Assembly: GCA_022818135.1 (NCBI GenBank)
Contig: JAFMSR010000002.1
Location: 27,120,598 to 27,184,597 of the forward strand
Origin: Saxidomus purpurata
Taxonomy: Eukaryota > Mollusca > Bivalvia > Venerida > Veneridae
Direction of reading: 5' to 3'
Length of the DNA: 64,000 nt
How positions within the stretch are numbered: position 1 is the first letter of the stretch; every line of letters begins with the position of its first letter. The notes below the pieces were generated by a model. It ran no database searches. It saw only the letters and a program-made list of their open reading frames with translations, and had not been told where the DNA came from. Below are positions 58,041 through 64,000 of the stretch, in pieces. A program made the translations under genes and the position numbers.

Positions 58041-58445
58041 AAACAACGATTTACACACCGGAAACACGCAATTAGACTCGTCATTTTCAATCAGATTAAA
58101 AGTAATAAATGGGTTTGTAATTCGACACACCTGCGCGCGCCCTACATTTTTACGGTTTAAGAGGCGACCGATTGTCTAAATAACCATTTACACACCGGAA
58201 ATACGCAATTAGACTCGTCATTTTCAATCAGATTAAAAATTATAAATGGGTATGTTATTCGACACACCTGCGTGCCCTACATTTTTGCGGTTTAAGAGGC
58301 GACCGATTGTCTAAATAACCATTTACACACCGGAAACACGCAATTAGACTTGTCATTTTCAATCAGATTAAAAGTAATAAATGGGTTTATTTTCGTCACA
58401 CCTTTGCGTTATTACATTTTTGTGGTTTAAGAGCCGGCCAGTTGT

Positions 58446-60768
58446 CTGAATTACTATTGGCGAATAAAAACGAGGAGCGCCATGTGAAATCCAGATTTAA
58501 AACATAATTTAACATTTACTTACTTACTTACCTACTTACTTATGTTTTATCCATGTACCGATAACAGATATATACATATTTTTATAAAAGACATGAAATA
58601 ACATTAAAATTAGTACATGGACATTCTATAAAAGAATTACAGAGGACTACATATCATAAAACTTCACATTGCCGTATGCTATAAATATGTTCACGCAATG
58701 ACCGAACTGTATTATTATATTAAAATGACAAACGCGGACACATTCGCGCGGTAGTGCATTTATACTTTACGGCCTGCTGATAAATACAACAGCGGAATAA
58801 TATGTAGTCCTATGACATGACATCCGTCACTCATATCTCCAATCGCTTCCGGACACTCGATAAACACGAAAGTAGGACAAAAAGACCAACTGTGTCAATC
58901 TAAAAAACTATAGAAGTATTGATTTATTTTTCTCTGCAGTAGTTTTTGGATCGATTGGATTTATTCAATCGTATCCAAAGTTAGAGTATTTCAGACCCTT
59001 ACGGCCGAACTCTTAACACAAATTTTTGTCGAATACGACCGAAAAGTAGTTCTATATTTCTGTCCTCTGTTTTAAAAATTATGTAGAAACAGATCTAAAT
59101 AATATCAAAACATTACAGAATAGCATAATATTATATTGTTGTTTTTCTTATAATTTGTAACTTAAATCAACGAGGTATCTGTTCTGTATAGAACTATTTT
59201 CCTACGCGGTTTTTATCGTCAGACCGGTGTGACATGAGAAATGTAAGACCCGTGAAATACGTATCGCTACACCGGATACACTAAATCCAGTGTTCCGCGG
59301 GAGCGCGTTGACGCATTCATTTTGCCAATGCCGCAACAGAAATAGCAAAGAGCGTCTTCTATGACACAATTAAAATGTGTATGATCAAATTTCTACAAAA
59401 ACAACATTTCAAAACCTCTTAAAACGCTTCGAAATGCAAGATAAATTGTTGATAAAATACGCTTCCAGTATGGGATATATCTAATTTTGACCCTATTGCG
59501 TCGTCGTTGTCGTCTGATTTCGGATCGACCCGCATTTTGTACCATTGCGTTTTTGTGTGTGTTGATTCCTATGATACCGTCATCATAGATCGTAGACGCA
59601 TAACAAGAGATGGTCGACGAACCTTAAAAGGGGAAACAAAAACGTCTTTCTGAGTGATTTTAATGATCATTTTGTAGTCATTTCGATCAGACTATCACTA
59701 TTGAAAGGTATTTAAGTGTGCCAAATAATATCCAAGTTTAATGTCTATGGTTGAATGCAAAATTCGCTTTGTGGACAAATTTGACTTTTGAGATGCAGTG
59801 ACAAAATGGAAAGCATCCAAAGAGAAACACCTGTTGTCTTGCCAACCCTTTGATTACCCACCATTTTGTGATGTATCACATGCAGTTTTACAGAAGTAAA
59901 CTGAATAAGACTTCTTTAACACATAGTCATGCCTTTTATTTATTTTATTTTTTTTTTACAATAAAGGGTATGACCCTCGGAGTTTCTAAATGACCCTCAA
60001 ATTATGATACAGGGAATTGGCACCCAGGGTCTTCCTCCTCCATGAAAGCCGGATTTTGCAATATGACCTTAGCTGTTGGGTGCGACGTTAAATCCGAATT
60101 AATTCGCACAATACAATCAACCTTATGGGCATATCCCATAACTTTTGAATGACATTTAAAGTTGTTCAAACCATAAATTTTCAGTTCAGTTTTGTCAAAA
60201 TCCATTTCTCAGTTACGATTCACAGCTTAATACTTCATAGGGTAGTTGAACATAGTCACTGAATGACATAATGTAAGCACATGGGTTCCTATCTCAAAAG
60301 TAAAGTTTACACAAATGGTTAAAGGTCAAAATTTGTGGACAGTTGTGTCTCCAGTTTATAACTTTACTCGTGCAAAGGTTGTCCTGATATTCACACATAT
60401 ATGTGTACAGTCTATGTTGTCCTGATATTTACACATGTATGTGTGCAGACTGTGTTGTTCAGAGACAATCGATCCTCCAGCACTTTCAGTCCTTTGATTA
60501 AAACAGGGGAATATTCAAGGGCGATCGTAAAGTTTTGTAAACCTATTTCAATAAAAGTAATATTTTAGTTAGCTAACTTTCCTTAGTTTTATAACTTTAA
60601 GCAAAACTGTTAGCCGGATTAATAATACTTATGCATTTGAGCTTTTTGAAAATTTCATTCACTTTACAGGTTGTTACTTTTATCACAGTTAAACCTGATC
60701 GTTGCTTAGATGTACAGCAATATAACAGTATTATTTACTTTTACTAATTACAAGTTAGATTACCATTG
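58446..60768. other. non-coding; short (ACTT)n and AT-rich DNA
   Basis: An (actt)n run near 58513-58538 followed by an AT-rich stretch may be a LINE tail. No gene seen. 59940-60240 holds a short open frame (minus, 60002-60205) with no recognised similarity. Confidence 0.4.
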
Positions 60769-60990
60769 CTACATGTAATCTCTGCTTAAAAGTTTATTAA
60801 TTTTGGCAAGCATTACACAATGAAACAACACATGATCTTCATTTTCAATGTCACCTTTACAAACTGTGCATATGCGTAGATTCTCTGACGTATTTTTATA
60901 TCTACCTTTTTCCAATCTAAATGTGGCTATCCCATACCTGAACTTAGCTACGACAGATCTATGTTTTATTGGTATTTGAGAGAGTTCTCT
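60769..60990 (-). mobile_element. LINE ORF2 C-terminal remnant
   Basis: Frame 60990-60769 encodes HRSVVAKFRYGIATFRLEKG ... RICTVCKGDIENEDHVLFHC and a stop. The L-x-x-FR-x-G-x-A/P-x-R-x-E-x-G-RY then C-x2-C...E-x-H-x-L-x-x-C pattern is the usual non-LTR ORF2 tail. Upstream frames are closed. Confidence 0.8.
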
Positions 60991-62294
60991 TTAAAATCAT
61001 ATTTAAGTGTATACATATTACAAATAACTTCAGCAAAATAGCCATTTTTCTAAGAATATAAATAAGTGCTAAATGTTCCACTTAAAATTGATATTACCCC
61101 CAAGGTGACCATCAGAATTTTAAGGAAGACATGTAGCACTAATTATTGCACTCTTTGGAAAATAGAATAAACCCCAAGTTTTAACTAAAATTCCAGTAAA
61201 ATTAATCTGCAAAACAGAGAATTATATTGAATTTAGTAAAAACTGTTTTATTTCCATCCCAGTTAATAAAAAAGATGATCCACGTATTCATGAAAAGTTG
61301 TTTTCATTTCTTTCCCATAAAAGTTACTTCTTACATGTTTTCAAGGCATAAAATGTAGTTTGGCTGTTTTAAGGATAATCATATTACTTTAAATACACCA
61401 TGCTCAGTTTGAAAAGTATGTTTTCACTTTTCATGGCCATATATTGACACGACCCTGGATTGTAACACTCAGTCGTGTAATAGACATCCAAAACAATAAT
61501 GAACAATGCAGTACTAAAATCCCTCCCGCAAATAGGAACATTGAAGGAATTAATGTAGTTGACTCTCAGAGGTACACAGCTAGGATTTCTGATGGGCAAA
61601 TAAAACTACTAATCTGTTCAAGCGGTCAAACAAAAAGCCTCTGTGTAGTAGGGATGTGTAGGTTTTGTGACTGGACAAACTAAAATCATTGATCCAAAGT
61701 TGTGACCTAGACCTGGATTCGGTGTGGCTAGATCGCGGGTTCTGCTTATTAACTCGGTGAGGTGAACATCTGGCCTGAATTTCACCAAAATCCTTCAAAA
61801 TGTTAAGGAGATATGGAGCGGACAGGACATGATACGAACGTAAGGACGGACGGAAGGAGGGAGACCATTCCTATATCCCCTTGCCGCTATGCGGCGGTGG
61901 ATAAAAGTATTGTTTTAAGTTACCATAGCCACCAGGTTGCAAAAGTTCATAATTTTTTTAATGCAACTGTGAGTGACTTGTTGTATTATATTGTCTCTCA
62001 GACATTAAACCTGGTTCAATTCTATTTTCATGAAATATCTGTTATAAGGGGAAGTTTAAAATACATAAAAACTGTTTTTAAAGAACATTTTTTAAAAACA
62101 TCCCTATTTTATATAACAAACTATTGCACAAATATATTATACTTAGTAGCTAAAACATAATTTTTCTGCTCTCCCTCAGACTTTTCAGAACTATTTGAAA
62201 CTAGCATACTTTAGAATGAATCTTCAAATAAAGAAGTATTTCTTCTTTTTTGAATTTATAAAGCATTGCAAATGCTACAATGAAATATTTGATT
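60991..62294. other. non-coding; pearl-like 3' end
   Basis: 61690-61915 carries 'ccttcaaaatgttaaggaga', 'ggacggacggaaggag' and 'ttgccgctatgcggcggtgg', the ACGG-rich end and terminal hairpin of a pearl-like element. No gene. Confidence 0.5.
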
Positions 62295-62490
62295 TGATTT
62301 GAAAGAGAATTTATCAAAGTCCGTCCAAAAGCTAAATTTTTAGCCTATGTTTTGGATGAGACCCCGGCATGTCTCCCGTCATGCCTAGAAAAGTAGAATT
62401 TTGAAGCCGAAAAGAGGAGAGATTTACCTGATTGCAATTTCCAGTCAGTTTTAGCCAAAGATTGAATTTGATTGGTTGCCAAAAAGTAGG
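62295..62490 (+). repeat. dispersed repeat, longest copy
   Basis: Covers both partial copies at 56119-56235 and 57555-57710, including 'gagaccccggcatgtctccc' and 'gattgcaatttccagtcagt'. Confidence 0.7.
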
Positions 62491-64000
62491 TCAATCGCGG
62501 TGACCAATTTGTTCTGTGAGTGCGATTGACCTAGTACAACGAAATAATCGATATAGACATTATATGTAGCGTAGCGATGCCGTCAAACCAAACCCACCAT
62601 GCTCGTTGGTTTTCAGTCTGGCATTTACTTTTACATTTTATGTTTTAATATATCATTTAAGGGCCAAACATTTTTAAAATCACCAGAAACTCTTGGCAAG
62701 TAGCTTTAAAATGGTGAAATAAGAATCCACTAGGGTGTTATGTCAGATTTGCGCCAAGGTAGAGAGAAACGTGTCTGGTCTATCTGGTGTGTTTTCATGA
62801 TTTATCAATCAATAAATGAACTGCTATAACTTCTTAAAGTTCGACCCACTTTACTTGCCAATCAGAGCGCTCCATTTCCTTTTAAAATTCGCATATTTAT
62901 TTCCATAATTTACTCAAGTTCGCTGTATGAGAAAAATTTAATTGTTAATTTGTCACGATTTAATAGAATCCGCCCACTGTTTACACCAAAACTGCGCACG
63001 CGTCGTAGTGATGGGGGTATGCAAAATTGGCAACACATGGAAACAAGAGTGCAAAAGGAGTGCCTTGTTAGTTCTATTTTTTTTTTAATGTTTATAGTTC
63101 CGGCCGACTGTGGGATTTCTCTCCCGAGGTGAACTTGCCAAGACCCCAGTATGACTCCCATTTATACTGGTACCTAACAAAATGAAAAAATTCTAGGGAG
63201 TTTTGTTTTACCTGACTGCTAGCAATACCCAGTCAGTTTTGTCCAAAGATTATGATCATTTAGCAAAATTGTGTAAAAATGCCAGTACATGTATATATGA
63301 TATATAGCCCAAAAGATATGTGTGCTAGCTTGCAGACCAAACACGCGTTTCCAGCGTTCATTTGTGCTTGAACCACTTTGCCTCGTGGTTTCTTTATTTG
63401 TTGTTATATCGAAGTAAAAAGACTTGTTTTTTAAAAGAAAAATCGCTTGGTCAAAAAGAGAAGAAAAAGGTTATTTACAAAAAGACTGCCAATCAATTAA
63501 TGTATATTATAACATCCAAGTTGACTCTGTGATATATACAGCGTTTTAAAAACGAGTGTAAAAAATTATAAAAGAAAACTTGACAGTAGTATTACCTATG
63601 TCTAATGTTTTTGAGATAGTGAAAGGGACATACCCTACCTACATCTTGCAGATTATATTCTCGAAACATAGATTATGTGTTCAATGAACGTAAAATGATA
63701 AATTAATACAATTTCAAAGAAGAAACTATAGATAAAATGCCTCATTTTACAACAATTAATCAATATAGAGGTCGCATCCGCCCATTAATTGTACAACAAC
63801 AACTCTACATAGATTATTGAATTGTTTACGGTACTGCAGTATATTTTACACCGCTGATTTTATCGAGAATGACTGGAATGCATAGCTGAAACTTTTATAT
63901 TACTTCCAAAGATTATATTATTTATTTTTGGAGGTTATTTAGTTCGACATCAGTTATAGGGTATGTCCCTTTAAATTTCAATATTTACAAAGAAATAAGA
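62491..64000. other. non-coding; two dispersed-repeat fragments
   Basis: 63100-63180 matches the minus strand of 17310-17400 ('tgggatttct', 'cgccaagacccca'-type). 63880-63975 matches 21545-21640. No gene, RNA or complete element seen. Confidence 0.5.

Larger units (their letters stand above)
57345..58445 (+). repeat. ~136-bp satellite-like tandem repeat, interrupted
   Basis: 'acacaccggaaacacgcaat' recurs at about 57401, 58053, 58190 and 58325. Each unit continues through 'gactcgtcattttcaat', 'aaatgggtttgt', 'cgacacacctgcg' and 'gcggtttaagaggcgaccga'. A dispersed repeat (57555-57710) and a SINE (57746-58040) split it. Confidence 0.85.

Overview
This window is animal nuclear DNA, most likely from a bivalve mollusc. 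It is AT-rich, its genes are split by gt-ag introns, and it is crowded with short interspersed elements of the 'pearl-like' type: 145-178 bp core tandem repeats, ACGG-rich ends and short subterminal palindromes. There is no prokaryotic gene organisation. The bivalve assignment is an inference from the repeats; the genes alone only say metazoan.

Three protein genes can be supported. (1) The 5' end of CNOT3, the CCR4-NOT deadenylase subunit, lies on the minus strand: coding exon 1 at 18779-18803 and exon 2 at 11705-11772. The rest of that gene should lie beyond base 1. (2) CEP131/AZI1, a centriolar-satellite and ciliogenesis protein, lies on the plus strand with about 15 coding exons from 23194 to 36570. 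It stops just before a 500-base N gap (37015-37514), and none of its C-terminal exons is visible afterwards. (3) A three-exon antisense gene (33919-35145, minus) encodes a 119-residue protein I do not recognise and lies wholly inside one CEP131 intron. CNOT3 and CEP131 are head to head, with 4.4 kb between their start codons.

Layout. 1-11704 is probably CNOT3 intron 2 and is almost all mobile elements, including a three-level nest (8085-11607). 11773-18778 is CNOT3 intron 1 and holds two terminal-inverted-repeat (TIR) elements, one with another inside it. 18804-23193 lies between the two start codons and holds a foldback element with a 9-bp target duplication and a LINE tail. 23194-36570 is CEP131, with a hAT-like element, a small MITE and the nested gene in its introns. 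37015-38000 is a gap followed by a poly-T/poly-G tract. 39225-64000 has no supported host gene. It holds decayed LINEs, a B-box zinc-finger fragment, a GATC-rich TIR element, a 136-bp satellite interrupted by a tRNA-derived SINE, and several dispersed repeats.

The window contains its own evidence for several insertions, because paralogous uninterrupted copies or sibling repeat units show the empty sites (MITE 2559-3063; hairpin 4175-4208; TIR element 4221-5953; level-2 element 9661-11490; SINE 57746-58040). The core tandem arrays also repeat perfect nuclear-receptor half-sites (RC of tgaccttgacctttgacct), which is the most interesting functional possibility here.
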